A model generated the notes under the pieces. That model was not told the DNA's origin. It searched no databases and was given only the letters and a program-made list of their open reading frames with translations. Below, piece after piece: positions 55,376 through 64,000 of a DNA stretch of 64,000 nucleotides. A program made the position numbers and the translations under genes. Position 1 is the first letter of the stretch; each line of letters opens with the position of its first letter. The DNA is from Pseudomonas sp. UYIF39 (GTDB lineage: Bacteria; Pseudomonadota; Gammaproteobacteria; Pseudomonadales; Pseudomonadaceae): contig NZ_JALBYU010000007.1 of the NCBI RefSeq assembly GCF_029963765.1, positions 235,051 to 299,050 of the forward strand, written 5' to 3'.

Positions 55376-56011
55376 ATGCCGCTGTCCAACATCCGCATCA
55401 TCCATCAGGACGCCGCCGTACTGGTGGTGAACAAACCGACCCTGCTGCTCTCTGTCCCTGGCCGGGCCGATGACAACAAGGACTGCCTGATTACCCGCCT
55501 GCAAGAAAACGGCTACCCGGAAGCGCGAATCGTCCATCGTCTGGACTGGGAAACCTCCGGCATTATTCTGTTGGCCCGTGATCCGGACACTCATCGCGAG
55601 CTGTCCCGGCAATTTCACGACCGCGAAACCGAAAAGGCCTACACCGCCCTCTGCTGGGGACAACCGGAACTGGACAGTGGCAGCATCGATCTGCCCTTGC
55701 GCTACGACCCGCCGACCAAGCCACGACATGTGGTGGACCATGAATTCGGCAAGAATGCCCTGACCTTCTGGCGCGTACTGGAGCGTTGCGGCGATTGGTG
55801 CCGTGTCGAATTGACGCCGATTACCGGCCGCTCCCATCAGTTGCGCGTGCACATGCTTTCCATCGGCCACCCGCTGCTGGGTGACGGCCTCTATGCCCAC
55901 GAGCAAGCACTGGCCGCCTGGCCACGGCTATGTCTGCACGCGAGCATGCTTAGCTTCACTCACCCGCAAAGCGGCGAACGCTTGCGCTTCGAGTGCCCTG
56001 CTCCTTTTTAA
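55376..56011 (+). CDS. rluA: RluA-family pseudouridine synthase
   Basis: 211 residues, no S4 domain, as in RluA (23S rRNA U746 and tRNA U32). The catalytic motif IVHRLDWETSGIILLA holds the essential Asp; other motifs are LLVVNKP-like VLVVNKPTLLLSVPG near the N-terminus, TPITGRSHQLRVHM and LGDGLYAHEQ. It is downstream of minE with a hairpin between, and is followed by a strong terminator. Confidence 0.94.
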   Translation: MPLSNIRIIHQDAAVLVVNKPTLLLSVPGRADDNKDCLITRLQENGYPEARIVHRLDWETSGIILLARDPDTHRELSRQFHDRETEKAYTALCWGQPELDSGSIDLPLRYDPPTKPRHVVDHEFGKNALTFWRVLERCGDWCRVELTPITGRSHQLRVHMLSIGHPLLGDGLYAHEQALAAWPRLCLHASMLSFTHPQSGERLRFECPAPF

Positions 56012-56025
56012 ATAGCCGCCGAAGC

Positions 56026-56057
56026 AAAAAACGCCCTTCCATTGAAGGGCGTTTTTT
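56026..56057. terminator. Rho-independent terminator after rluA
   Basis: AAAAAACGCCCTTC-catt-GAAGGGCGTTTTTT, symmetrical and hence possibly bidirectional. Confidence 0.92.
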
Positions 56058-56158
56058 ATTTCTGGCTCCAATAGACGTAAAAATGGCGTGAAAATATCGT
56101 CATGAGTTTGTAATGAAACGTAAAACAAAGGCACTTTGATATCCGGCAGGAAGCCCCC

Positions 56159-57001
56159 GTGCTCAGCAACAAGACTTTCCAAGACGACTACCCGTTCACC
56201 TTTTGCCTGTTCAACACCACGTTGCACCTTAGCGAGCAGCCTTCAACCGAAGCACAACAGGCGCTTGAACAGCTCATACACAAACGACGTGCCCACAAGC
56301 TCACCCGTGCGAGTGCGCCGCCGGCCTCCGGTGATGCGCCACTGTTTGCCAAGGTCCAGCCGCTGGATACCTTGAAGGCAAAAATGCGGGTCACCTTTGG
56401 CAAACCACAGCGCAATGGCCGATTCGACCGGCCGCTGGAAGAGTTGATCAACACGCTCGAAGCACAACGCCGTGGCGTGCAAATGCCGCCGCTGCAAGGG
56501 TTCGGTTATACCAAGGACCGATTGGGGCTGACCCAGGAAAATTTCATAATCACGCGCCTGCTCGACGATCATATCGACGGTGTGCAATGGCTTAAACGCA
56601 ACCCGGACAGCGTCGAAACATTCATTCTCGATGCCTTCGAATTGCTGAGCTCCTTGTCGCACAAGAACATCACGGACATGGATTTCTGGGCCGGCAACAT
56701 CATGATCCCGGAGACGCCGCGGACCCCACTCAAAGCCATCGACTTTGAAAACTGCTTTGCCGGGCAGACAAACCATCAAAGCGAAACCCTCGGCTTTCAA
56801 CTGGGCTTCTTCTATCGCCGGGACATCTACAAGCTCATCACCGAAGCCGCCTATGACCGACTGGTGGACGAATACATTCGACAGATCCCGGGTATCTCGG
56901 AGGAAAAATTCAACGAGGTATACCTCGCTAGCAAACATGAATATGTAGGCCGCAAGCAACGTTGCGAAGTGTTCCTCAATGGCAAGCTGATCACCGATTG
57001 A
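56159..57001 (+). CDS. LPS kinase-like protein (InaA/Kdo-kinase family)
   Basis: 280 residues with a protein-kinase-like catalytic half. The catalytic-loop-like motif HKNITDMDFWAGNIMI and the metal-binding DFE in LKAIDFENCF resemble InaA/WaaP-type kinases. The N-terminal third has no clear glycine-rich loop, though LFAKVQPL could carry the ATP-binding Lys. It starts with GTG and stands as a single-gene unit between rluA and the aminopeptidase. The substrate is unknown; sugar phosphorylation of LPS is an inference from the family. Confidence 0.72.
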   Translation: MLSNKTFQDDYPFTFCLFNTTLHLSEQPSTEAQQALEQLIHKRRAHKLTRASAPPASGDAPLFAKVQPLDTLKAKMRVTFGKPQRNGRFDRPLEELINTLEAQRRGVQMPPLQGFGYTKDRLGLTQENFIITRLLDDHIDGVQWLKRNPDSVETFILDAFELLSSLSHKNITDMDFWAGNIMIPETPRTPLKAIDFENCFAGQTNHQSETLGFQLGFFYRRDIYKLITEAAYDRLVDEYIRQIPGISEEKFNEVYLASKHEYVGRKQRCEVFLNGKLITD

Positions 57002-57107
57002 CTCATCCTCTTCGCCAATCGGCAGCCGGCGCACGTCGAACGGCATTGTCTCTGCAATGCCATGAGCCAATACGTTAAACTTGCGCCATTGCTGTCTGGA
57101 GCTACTT

Positions 57108-58397
57108 ATGCGCGAAGAGTTGAACCAAGGCCTGATCGATTTCCTCAAGGCCTCCCCTACCCCATTCCATGCCACCGCCAGCCTTGTTCAGCGCCTGGAA
57201 GCGGCGGGCTATCAACGCCTCGACGAGCGCGAGCCATGGACCACCGAAGCCAACGGTCGTTACTACGTCACCCGTAACGACTCGTCGATCGTCGCATTCA
57301 AGATGGGCCGTCATTCGCCCCTGCACGGCGGCATTCGCCTGGTTGGCGCGCACACCGACAGCCCGTGCCTGCGGGTCAAACCCCAGCCGGAACTGCAACG
57401 TCAGGGCTTCTGGCAACTGGGCGTCGAAGTCTATGGCGGCGCACTACTGGCGCCATGGTTCGACCGCGACCTTTCCCTGGCCGGCCGCGTGACCTTCCGC
57501 CGTGACGGCAAGGTCGAGAGCCAACTGGTCGACTTCAAGGCGCCGATCGCCATCATCCCGAACCTGGCCATTCACCTGAACCGTGAAGCCAACATGGGCT
57601 GGGCGATCAACGCCCAGACCGAACTGCCGCCGATCCTTGCGCAATTTGCCGGTGACGAGCGCGTGGACTTCCGTGCCGTGCTCACCGATCAACTCACCCG
57701 CGAACATGGCTTGAACGCCGACGTGGTGCTCGACTATGAGCTGAGCTTCTACGACACCCAAAACGCTGCGGTCATCGGCCTGCATGGCGACTTTATCGCG
57801 GGTGCACGGCTGGACAATTTGCTGTCGTGCTACGCCGGCCTGCAAGCCTTGCTGACCACCGAAACCGAAGAAACCTGCGTGCTGGTCTGCAACGACCACG
57901 AAGAAGTCGGTTCCTGCTCGGCCTGCGGCGCCGATGGCCCGATGCTGGAGCAGACGCTGCGTCGCCTGCTGCCTGAAGGCGATGAGTTCGTGCGCACCAT
58001 TCAGAAATCCCTGCTGGTCTCGGCTGACAACGCCCATGGCGTGCACCCCAACTATGCCGACAAGCACGATGCCAACCACGGCCCGAAACTCAACGCCGGC
58101 CCGGTGATCAAGGTAAACAGCAACCAGCGCTACGCCACTAACAGCGAAACCGCCGGATTCTTCCGCCACCTGTGCATGGCCGAAGAAGTACCGGTGCAGA
58201 GCTTCGTGGTGCGCAGCGACATGGGTTGCGGCTCGACCATCGGCCCGATCACCGCCAGCCACCTGGGCGTGCGCACCGTGGACATAGGCCTGCCAACCTT
58301 CGCCATGCATTCGATCCGTGAACTGTGCGGCAGCCATGATCTGGCGCACCTGGTCAAAGTGCTGAGCGCGTTTTACGCCTGCCGCGAGTTGCCGTAA
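57108..58397 (+). CDS. apeB: M18-family aminopeptidase
   Basis: 429 residues, the usual length. Zinc ligands are in [15 protein letters not shown] (His/Asp), [16 protein letters not shown] (catalytic and metal Glu, Asp) and the C-terminal [14 protein letters not shown] (His). It is a cytoplasmic metallo-aminopeptidase releasing N-terminal residues, acidic ones in some relatives. The start [11 protein letters not shown] was preferred over an earlier in-frame ATG. Confidence 0.95.
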   Translation: MREELNQGLIDFLKASPTPFHATASLVQRLEAAGYQRLDEREPWTTEANGRYYVTRNDSSIVAFKMGRHSPLHGGIRLVGAHTDSPCLRVKPQPELQRQGFWQLGVEVYGGALLAPWFDRDLSLAGRVTFRRDGKVESQLVDFKAPIAIIPNLAIHLNREANMGWAINAQTELPPILAQFAGDERVDFRAVLTDQLTREHGLNADVVLDYELSFYDTQNAAVIGLHGDFIAGARLDNLLSCYAGLQALLTTETEETCVLVCNDHEEVGSCSACGADGPMLEQTLRRLLPEGDEFVRTIQKSLLVSADNAHGVHPNYADKHDANHGPKLNAGPVIKVNSNQRYATNSETAGFFRHLCMAEEVPVQSFVVRSDMGCGSTIGPITASHLGVRTVDIGLPTFAMHSIRELCGSHDLAHLVKVLSAFYACRELP

Positions 58398-58402
58398 CCC
58401 CC

Positions 58403-58501
58403 TGTAGGAGCTGTTGAGTGAAACGAGGCTGCGATCTTTTGACTTTGCTTTAAAGACAAGATCAAAGGATCGCAGCCTCGTTTCACTCGACAGCTCCTAC
58501 A
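58403..58501. repeat. REP-type inverted repeat, TGTAGGAGCTG class
   Basis: TGTAGGAGCTGTTGAGTGAA and the right-hand TTCACTCGACAGCTCCTACA differ by one base, with inner arms AAACGAGGCTGCGATC / GATCGCAGCCTCGTTT. This is the third distinct repeat class in the window. Confidence 0.88.
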
Positions 58502-58534
58502 CTTTAACTACCCCTTTCGACAAGGCAGTCGCTC

Positions 58535-58711
58535 ATGATCTCGTTGTCTTCGTTCCACGCCATGCTGATTCCGATTCTTGCCGGGATGATCATGCTGGCA
58601 ATCGGCTTCAATTTTCGCGACAAGAACGTCGGCGTGTTCGCGATGTGGATCGGCATGTTGATGATCCTCGCCACCGTGATTTTCAAGATCCTCGCCAAAC
58701 TCAACGAATAA
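58535..58711 (+). CDS. Small two-helix membrane protein (58 aa)
   Basis: 58 residues: MISLSSFHAMLIPILAGM starts a first hydrophobic helix, a short polar turn (NFRDKNVG) follows, then a second helix (VFAMWIGMLMILATVIFKIL) and KLNE at the end. Codon usage with strong third-position GC and the neat two-helix layout support a real gene. It lies 78 bp before the MscS gene on the same strand; its function is unknown. Confidence 0.7.
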   Translation: MISLSSFHAMLIPILAGMIMLAIGFNFRDKNVGVFAMWIGMLMILATVIFKILAKLNE

Positions 58712-58789
58712 ATCCTCACCCCTGGCTCGCATTGATTTTGACGGGCTCGTACACTCGGTCGATCTGCTCGCCCCGAGGTTGACCGCCTA

Positions 58790-60943
58790 GTGTTCGCTCG
58801 TCTTTTTGCCCTGCCGTGTTTCTTCCTAGTCTGCCTCATGACGCTGCTGCCGATGGCGCCCGCCCAGGCGGTCGGTTTGCCTAGTCTGCTCAACAGCTCG
58901 GCAAAACAGCCAGAGGCGCAAGAACCCTTGGGGCAATCCCTGGACGAAGTCATCAAGTCGCTGGAGAACGATCAGCAACGCACCCAATTGCTGGCGGATT
59001 TGAAGAAGCTGCGCGATGTCACCAAAAAGGCCCAGCCAGCCACCGAAGTAGGCGTCCTGGGATTGATCGGTGGCACCCTCGCCAGTTTCGAAAAACAGTT
59101 TTCCGGAGCCGACAGCCCTCTCACTCGCTGGTCCGAAGAGTTCAAACTGGCCGAGGATGAACTGACAGCGCTGGTGCTGCCGGCCAATGAATGGCTGCCG
59201 ATCATCTTTGCCTTTGCCATGATCCTGATGCTCTGGAGCTTGCTGGCCGCCGCGCTGATCTGGGTCAGCCACCGGGTACGGATGCGCTTTGGCCTGACCG
59301 AAGAACTGCCACAGCACCCCAAGGCCCTGGACATGTTGCGCTTCGCCCTGCGCAAACTCGGGCCGTGGTTGATTGCGCTGGTAATGACGGTCTACATGAG
59401 CTACGCCCTGCCTTCGTCATTGGGCAAAAGCCTGGCCATGGTCCTGGCTTATGCGTTGGTGGTCGGCACCTGTTTTTCGGCGATCTGCGTGATCGCCTTT
59501 TCGGTGCTCGACGGCCCACACCGCCACCGCGCCTTGTACATCCTGCGGCATCAAGCCTTTCGACCGCTGTGGCTGATCGGCAGTTTCGCCGCCTTCGGTG
59601 AAGCCCTGAACGATCCGCGACTGGTCGAAAGCCTTGGCATTCATCTGGCGCACATCGCCGCGACGGTCGCCAACGTACTGGCAGCATTGTTCACGGGGCT
59701 GTTCATCCTGCGGTTCCGTCGCCCCATCGCCCACTTGATCCGCAACCAACCGCTGTCCCGGCGCCTGACTCGCCGCGCCCTCAGCGACACGATCGAGATT
59801 CTCGGGACCTTCTGGTACATGCCGGCGCTGGTGCTGGTGGGTATTTCGCTGTTCGCCACGTTCGTCTCGGCCGGCGATACCAGCACCGCGCTGCGTCAGT
59901 CGCTGATCTGCACCGTGCTGCTGGTGTTGTGCATGGTCATCAACGGCTTGGTGCGCCGCCATTCACTCAAACCACAGCGCAGCGTGAAGCGTCATGCACT
60001 GTATTCGGATCGCCTGAAAAGCTTCTTCTACACACTCGCCCACTTGGTGGTGTGGCTGGCGTTCATCGAACTCGGCCTGCGGGTCTGGGGCATGTCGCTC
60101 ATTGCGTTCACCGAGGGCGAAGGCCATGAAGTCAGCGTCAAACTGCTCAGCCTCGGCGGCACACTGATTTTTGCCTGGCTGATCTGGATTCTCAGCGACA
60201 CTGCCGTCCACCACGCCCTCACCCGCTCGCGCAAAGGCCTGGCCAATGCTCGCGCGCAGACGATGATGCCGTTGATCCGCAACATCTTGTTCGTGGCGAT
60301 TTTCATCATTGCGCTGATCGTCGCATTGGCAAACATGGGCATGAACGTCACGCCATTACTGGCCGGTGCCGGCGTGATCGGCCTGGCCATTGGTTTCGGT
60401 GCGCAGTCGCTTGTGGCGGACCTGATCACCGGGCTGTTCATCATCATCGAAGACTCGCTGGCCATCGACGACTACGTGGACGTCGGCGGCCACCTGGGCA
60501 CCGTCGAAGGGCTGACCATTCGTACCGTGCGCCTGCGGGACATTGACGGCATCGTCCACACCATCCCGTTCAGCGAAATCAAAAGCATCAAGAACTACTC
60601 CCGGGAATTCGGCTACGCGATTTTCCGGGTGGCGATACCTTCCAACATGGACATCGATAACGCGATCAAACTGATGCGAGATGTCGGCCAGAAGATGCGC
60701 ACCGACCCACTGCAACGGCGCAACATCTGGTCGCCCCTGGAGATACAGGGTGTCGAGAGTTTCGAGTCAGGCAACGCGATTCTTCGTGCCCGGTTCAAGA
60801 CCGCACCGATCAAGCAATGGGAAGTGTCCCGAGCGTTCAACCTGTCACTCAAGCGACACCTGGACGAAGCAGGGCTCGATCTGGCGACGCCACGCATGAG
60901 CGTACAAGTGATCACGGCAGGCGGAGGAACAGCGACGGAATAA
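58790..60943 (+). CDS. MscS-family mechanosensitive channel, large type
   Basis: 717 residues from GTG. A signal peptide (about 1-27, cleaved near AQA) is followed by a periplasmic segment with a Gln/Lys-rich stretch, about ten to eleven membrane helices, and the MscS core near 515-620: LLAGAGVIGLAIGFGAQSLVADLITG is the pore helix, followed by IDDYVDVGGHLGTVEGLTIRTVRLRD of the beta domain. It is similar in build to YbiO-type channels and releases solutes on osmotic downshock. Confidence 0.92.
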   Translation: MFARLFALPCFFLVCLMTLLPMAPAQAVGLPSLLNSSAKQPEAQEPLGQSLDEVIKSLENDQQRTQLLADLKKLRDVTKKAQPATEVGVLGLIGGTLASFEKQFSGADSPLTRWSEEFKLAEDELTALVLPANEWLPIIFAFAMILMLWSLLAAALIWVSHRVRMRFGLTEELPQHPKALDMLRFALRKLGPWLIALVMTVYMSYALPSSLGKSLAMVLAYALVVGTCFSAICVIAFSVLDGPHRHRALYILRHQAFRPLWLIGSFAAFGEALNDPRLVESLGIHLAHIAATVANVLAALFTGLFILRFRRPIAHLIRNQPLSRRLTRRALSDTIEILGTFWYMPALVLVGISLFATFVSAGDTSTALRQSLICTVLLVLCMVINGLVRRHSLKPQRSVKRHALYSDRLKSFFYTLAHLVVWLAFIELGLRVWGMSLIAFTEGEGHEVSVKLLSLGGTLIFAWLIWILSDTAVHHALTRSRKGLANARAQTMMPLIRNILFVAIFIIALIVALANMGMNVTPLLAGAGVIGLAIGFGAQSLVADLITGLFIIIEDSLAIDDYVDVGGHLGTVEGLTIRTVRLRDIDGIVHTIPFSEIKSIKNYSREFGYAIFRVAIPSNMDIDNAIKLMRDVGQKMRTDPLQRRNIWSPLEIQGVESFESGNAILRARFKTAPIKQWEVSRAFNLSLKRHLDEAGLDLATPRMSVQVITAGGGTATE

Positions 60944-60965
60944 CCCCGCTACAAACGGCAGGTAT

Positions 60966-60996
60966 AAAAAATCCCCGAACCAGTCGGGGATTTTTT
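60966..60996. terminator. Bidirectional rho-independent terminator
   Basis: AAAAAATCCCCGA-accag-TCGGGGATTTTTT lies between the convergent MscS and DEAD-box genes. Confidence 0.92.
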
Positions 60997-61024
60997 ATGT
61001 TCGATCAATCAGCCTGAGAGCGGA

Positions 61025-62698
61025 TCAATCTTCGCGATAGCGACGCAGCTTCAACTGCTTACCGGCAACGCGAGTGTCCTTCAGCTTGGTCAGCAGACGC
61101 TCCAGACCATCTTCCGGCAGCTCAACGAGGCTGAAGCTGTCACGCACCTGGATGCGACCGATTGCTTCGCGAGCCAGACCACCCTCATTGAGGATAGCGC
61201 CCAGCAGGTTCTTGGCAGCGATACCATCACGCGCACCCAGCGCGGTACGGCAACGAGCACGGCCTTCGGCCAATGGAACCGGAGCACGACGCTCACGATC
61301 ACCACGGTCCGGGCGATCACCGGTACGCTCTGGACGATCGCCACGCGGTGCGTTGTTCGGCACCAGTGGACGTTCTTTCTCGATTGCAGCCAAAGTCAAC
61401 GCCTGAGCGTTGGTTGCCTTGCGCAGCAGAGCAGCGGCCAGTGCACGCGGGGTGCAACCGATGTCGGCAGTCAGGCGATCCAGCAAATCACCGTGAGTCG
61501 ATTCGGCATCAGCCACCAGCGGCGACAGGCTGTTGGTCAGTTTCTTGATGCGGGCATCGAGAACAGCCTGAGCGTCCGGCAGGCGAACTTCGGCAACTTT
61601 CTGACCGGTTACACGCTCGATCACTTGCAGCATGCGGCGCTCGCGCGGAGTCACCAGCAGCAGTGCACGACCTTCGCGACCGGCACGGCCGGTACGGCCG
61701 ATACGGTGAACGTAGGATTCCGGGTCGTACGGCATGTCAACGTTGAACACGTGAGTGATGCGCGGAACGTCCAGACCACGAGCAGCAACGTCGGTCGCCA
61801 CAACGATGTCCAGACGGCCATCCTTGAGGGATTCGATCACGCGCTCACGCTGGTTCTGAGCAATGTCACCGTTCAGCGCAGCGGCTTTGTAGCCTTTGGC
61901 TTCCAGGGCACTGGCCAGGTCCAGGGTCGCTTGCTTGGTGCGCACGAACATGATCAGGGCATCGAAGTCTTCAACTTCCAGCAGGCTCAATACAGCCGAG
62001 GTCTTCTGGTCAGCGTGAACCAACAGGTGAGCCTGTTCGATCGCGGTAACGGTCTGAGTCTTGGTCTGGATCTTCACGTGTTGCGGATCGCGCAGATGGC
62101 GTTCGGCAATGGCACGGATCGACTGCGGCAAGGTGGCCGAGAACAATACGGTCTGACGGGTTGGAGGCAAGGCCTTGAAGATAACTTCGAGGTCGTCCAT
62201 GAAACCCAGTTTGAGCATTTCGTCCGCTTCGTCGAGAACCAGGTGGTTCACGGTCGACAGAACTTTTTCGTCGCGACGCAGGTGGTCGCACAGACGGCCC
62301 GGAGTGGCGACAACGATCTGTGCGCCATTACGGATTGCTTTCAGTTGTGGACCCATAGGGGCGCCGCCGTAAACGGCCACAACGGTAACGCCCGGCATTT
62401 GCTTGGCGTAGGTTTCGAAAGCGGTTGCTACTTGCAGCGCCAACTCACGGGTTGGCGCCAGGATCAGGGCTTGCGGCTCGCGCTTAGCAGGATCGATGCG
62501 ATGCAGGATCGGCAGGGCGAACGCAGCGGTTTTACCCGTACCGGTTTGCGCCTGACCAATCATGTCGTGGCCGGCCATGATGATCGGGATCGATTGATGC
62601 TGAATAGCCGAAGGCTCTTCGTAGCCAGTCGCAATGACGGCTGCAAGGATATTCGGATTAAGATTAAAAGCGGCGAAGCCGCCGGTTTCCTGGGTCAT
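61025..62698 (-). CDS. deaD: DEAD-box RNA helicase DeaD/CsdA
   Basis: 557 residues. Q-motif region GYEEPSAIQHQSIPIIM, Walker A AQTGTGKT, PTRELALQ, DEAD box VLDEADEML, SAT, and helicase C motifs ATDVAARGLD and HRIGRTGRAGR. The C-terminal part has an Arg/Gly/Pro-rich linker and a DbpA/CsdA-type RNA-binding domain. It remodels structured RNA in ribosome assembly and cold response. Start MTQETGGFAAF was chosen, excluding 17 upstream in-frame codons. Confidence 0.94.
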   Translation of the reverse strand: MTQETGGFAAFNLNPNILAAVIATGYEEPSAIQHQSIPIIMAGHDMIGQAQTGTGKTAAFALPILHRIDPAKREPQALILAPTRELALQVATAFETYAKQMPGVTVVAVYGGAPMGPQLKAIRNGAQIVVATPGRLCDHLRRDEKVLSTVNHLVLDEADEMLKLGFMDDLEVIFKALPPTRQTVLFSATLPQSIRAIAERHLRDPQHVKIQTKTQTVTAIEQAHLLVHADQKTSAVLSLLEVEDFDALIMFVRTKQATLDLASALEAKGYKAAALNGDIAQNQRERVIESLKDGRLDIVVATDVAARGLDVPRITHVFNVDMPYDPESYVHRIGRTGRAGREGRALLLVTPRERRMLQVIERVTGQKVAEVRLPDAQAVLDARIKKLTNSLSPLVADAESTHGDLLDRLTADIGCTPRALAAALLRKATNAQALTLAAIEKERPLVPNNAPRGDRPERTGDRPDRGDRERRAPVPLAEGRARCRTALGARDGIAAKNLLGAILNEGGLAREAIGRIQVRDSFSLVELPEDGLERLLTKLKDTRVAGKQLKLRRYRED

Positions 62699-63120
62699 GG
62701 GTCTGCCTCTAAGTGCATCCGCAAAGACCCATGCTCCAAAGCTGCGCATGCCGTGTAAGACTCAAGAGTCGCCCTGGCTGCTTTGTCGGCGGGGATTTGC
62801 GAAAACGAATGAATGAAAAAGATTCGTCAAGGGAGAGTCCGCTGTGCGGATGTGCAGCCGAAGCTGACTTCGGGGAATTGCGCTACCTAAACGCGGCCCT
62901 GTTAAAGGCCGGCGCGCACTATACCGGAATTCGCTCAAAAAGGGAGCTTTATTTGTCGGAAAACTGCCGTGTACAGCGTTCTGTCACACGCTTTGCGGAT
63001 AATCGGGCAACGGTCTATTTTTCCAAGGCCCAGCCCTGCTGACGATCGCGCTAAAACGGTTCACCCTTGTGACGCAGACCTGCCGTCTGACACCCCCTTC
63101 CCCGCCCGAGGAAATGCACC
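62699..63120. other. Divergent deaD/crotonase intergenic region
   Basis: 422 bp with no convincing gene. On the minus strand a possible -10 box TATAGT lies at 62918-62923, which would give deaD a 5' leader of about 210 nt, as is common for cold-shock helicases; its -35 is not clear. Confidence 0.4.
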
Positions 63121-63912
63121 ATGAATCAGCCCTGCTCCAGTCGTGTGAGCCGTGAACGGCACGGTCATGTCCTGATGATCGGCCTGGATCGGGTGGCCAA
63201 ACGCAACGCCTTCGATCTCAAACTGCTCAACGAACTGAGCCTGGCCTATGGCGAGTTCGAGGCCGACAGCGAAGCGCGGGTGGCGGTGGTATTCGGCCAC
63301 GGTGAACATTTCACCGCAGGGCTGGATCTGGTCAGTGCCAGCGCGGCCCTCGCCGAAGGCTGGCAGGCACCGCCCGGAGGCTGCGATCCGTGGGGGGTGT
63401 TCGCCGGCCCCAGAGTGAGCAAACCGGTGATTGTTGCCGCGCAAGGCTACTGCCTGACCATCGGTATCGAATTGATGCTGGCCGCCGATATCAACCTGTG
63501 TGCCAGCAACACCCGCTTCGCCCAGAAAGAAGTGCAACGCGGGATCTTCCCGTTCGGCGGCGCCACATTACGCCTGCATCAGGTCGCCGGCTGGGGCAAT
63601 GCCATGCGCTGGTTGCTGACCGGCGATGAGTTCGATGCCCATGATGCGTTACACCTGGGGTTGGTGCAGGAAGTCATGGCCAGCGAGGATCTGCTGCCAC
63701 GAGCGATTGAGTTGGCTGAGCGGATTGCCCGGCAGGCGCCGCTTGGGGTTCAGGCGACGCTGATGTCTGCAAGACAGGCGCGTTATGAAGGGGAAGCTGC
63801 GGCAGCGCGGGATTTGCCGCCGCTGGTGAAGAAGTTGCTGGCCAGTGAGGATGCCAGGGAAGGCGTGCGGTCGATGATCGAAAAGCGACCCGGCGTCTTC
63901 AAAGGGGTTTGA
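63121..63912 (+). CDS. Crotonase-family enoyl-CoA hydratase/isomerase
   Basis: 263 residues of the crotonase fold. The first oxyanion-hole segment is FGHGEHFTAGLDLVS and the second AAQGYCLTIGIELMLAADI; EVQRGIFPFGGAT carries the residue region of the first catalytic Glu position, here Gln/Arg-like and not clearly Glu, so the exact reaction is open. No partner genes of fatty-acid degradation are near. Confidence 0.88.
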   Translation: MNQPCSSRVSRERHGHVLMIGLDRVAKRNAFDLKLLNELSLAYGEFEADSEARVAVVFGHGEHFTAGLDLVSASAALAEGWQAPPGGCDPWGVFAGPRVSKPVIVAAQGYCLTIGIELMLAADINLCASNTRFAQKEVQRGIFPFGGATLRLHQVAGWGNAMRWLLTGDEFDAHDALHLGLVQEVMASEDLLPRAIELAERIARQAPLGVQATLMSARQARYEGEAAAARDLPPLVKKLLASEDAREGVRSMIEKRPGVFKGV

Positions 63913-63936
63913 GATTTGTATTGGCAGATAGAACGC

Positions 63937-64000
63937 CATCGCGAGCAAGCTCGCTCCCACAGGGGAATGCCTTACCAAGTGGGAGCGAGCGTGCACGCGA
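63937..64000. repeat. REP pair at the right edge
   Basis: CATCGCGAGCAAGCTCGCTCCCACA followed by the partly diverged inverse unit GTGGGAGCGAGCGTGCACGCGA, cut by the window end. Confidence 0.8.

Noticed and set aside
20826..63999. CRISPR-like array from recurring GAGCGAGCTTGCTCGC units
   Set aside because: The units are scattered inverted pairs between genes, not regularly spaced direct repeats with unique spacers, and no cas genes are present.

Overview
The window looks like chromosomal DNA of a Pseudomonas fluorescens-group bacterium. The signs are high GC, many REP-type palindromes of the GTGGGAGCGAGCTTGCTCGC class between genes, and typical Pseudomonas neighbourhoods: cysS-glnS-ppiB-lpxH, aroC-MFS-mtnB-mtnD-mtnC, minCDE-rluA, and a membrane-bound PuuD-type urate pathway. 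I saw no rRNA, tRNA, CRISPR array or complete insertion sequence. About 55 protein genes are supported.

Layout. 1-3.8 kb: two ABC ATPases of a probable glycerol-type importer, divergent from a sigma-54 activator gene, with a -24/-12 promoter and a cluster of TGAACA repeats between them. 3.8-8.5 kb: cysS, glnS, ppiB, lpxH. 8.5-13.5 kb: a MarR-controlled EmrAB-type efflux operon with its own outer-membrane lipoprotein. 13.7-19.1 kb: tamA-tamB. 19.1-25.6 kb: GNAT acetyltransferase, xthA, a PstS/OmpA-type fusion, an ankyrin protein, an acyl-CoA synthetase and a small DUF3509-like gene behind a probable sigma-54 promoter. 25.6-29.8 kb: methionine salvage genes with an MFS carrier downstream of aroC. 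29.9-34.7 kb: hydrolases, prmB and smrA. 34.7-36.8 kb: a small prophage relic (LexA/CI-like S24 repressor, PL7 alginate-lyase-like gene, frameshifted integrase tail) lying between smrA and folE. 36.8-41.9 kb: folE, a thioredoxin-fold protein, an aminotransferase/MarR pair, an AzgA-type purine permease and a LysE exporter. 42-50.9 kb: a urate-to-ureidoglycolate cluster (uraH / puuE-uraD-alc-allA-puuD-permease) plus two Tsx-like porins. 51-58.4 kb: patatin phospholipase, lipid A acyltransferase, minCDE, rluA, a LPS-kinase-like protein and an M18 aminopeptidase. 58.4-64 kb: a 58-residue membrane protein, a MscS channel, a DEAD-box helicase and a crotonase.

The most interesting points are these. 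In the prophage relic, similar operator-like palindromes lie in the promoter of the S24 repressor and in the promoter of the PL7 lyase, which suggests a DNA-damage-inducible lyase. TTGTATACAA-type palindromes lie before both the purine permease and the urate cluster, pointing to one regulator outside the window. Two sigma-54 promoters can be read directly. Two MarR genes have clear paired operators, and in one of them the start codon lies inside the operator. All functional calls rest on reading motifs by eye; no database search was run.
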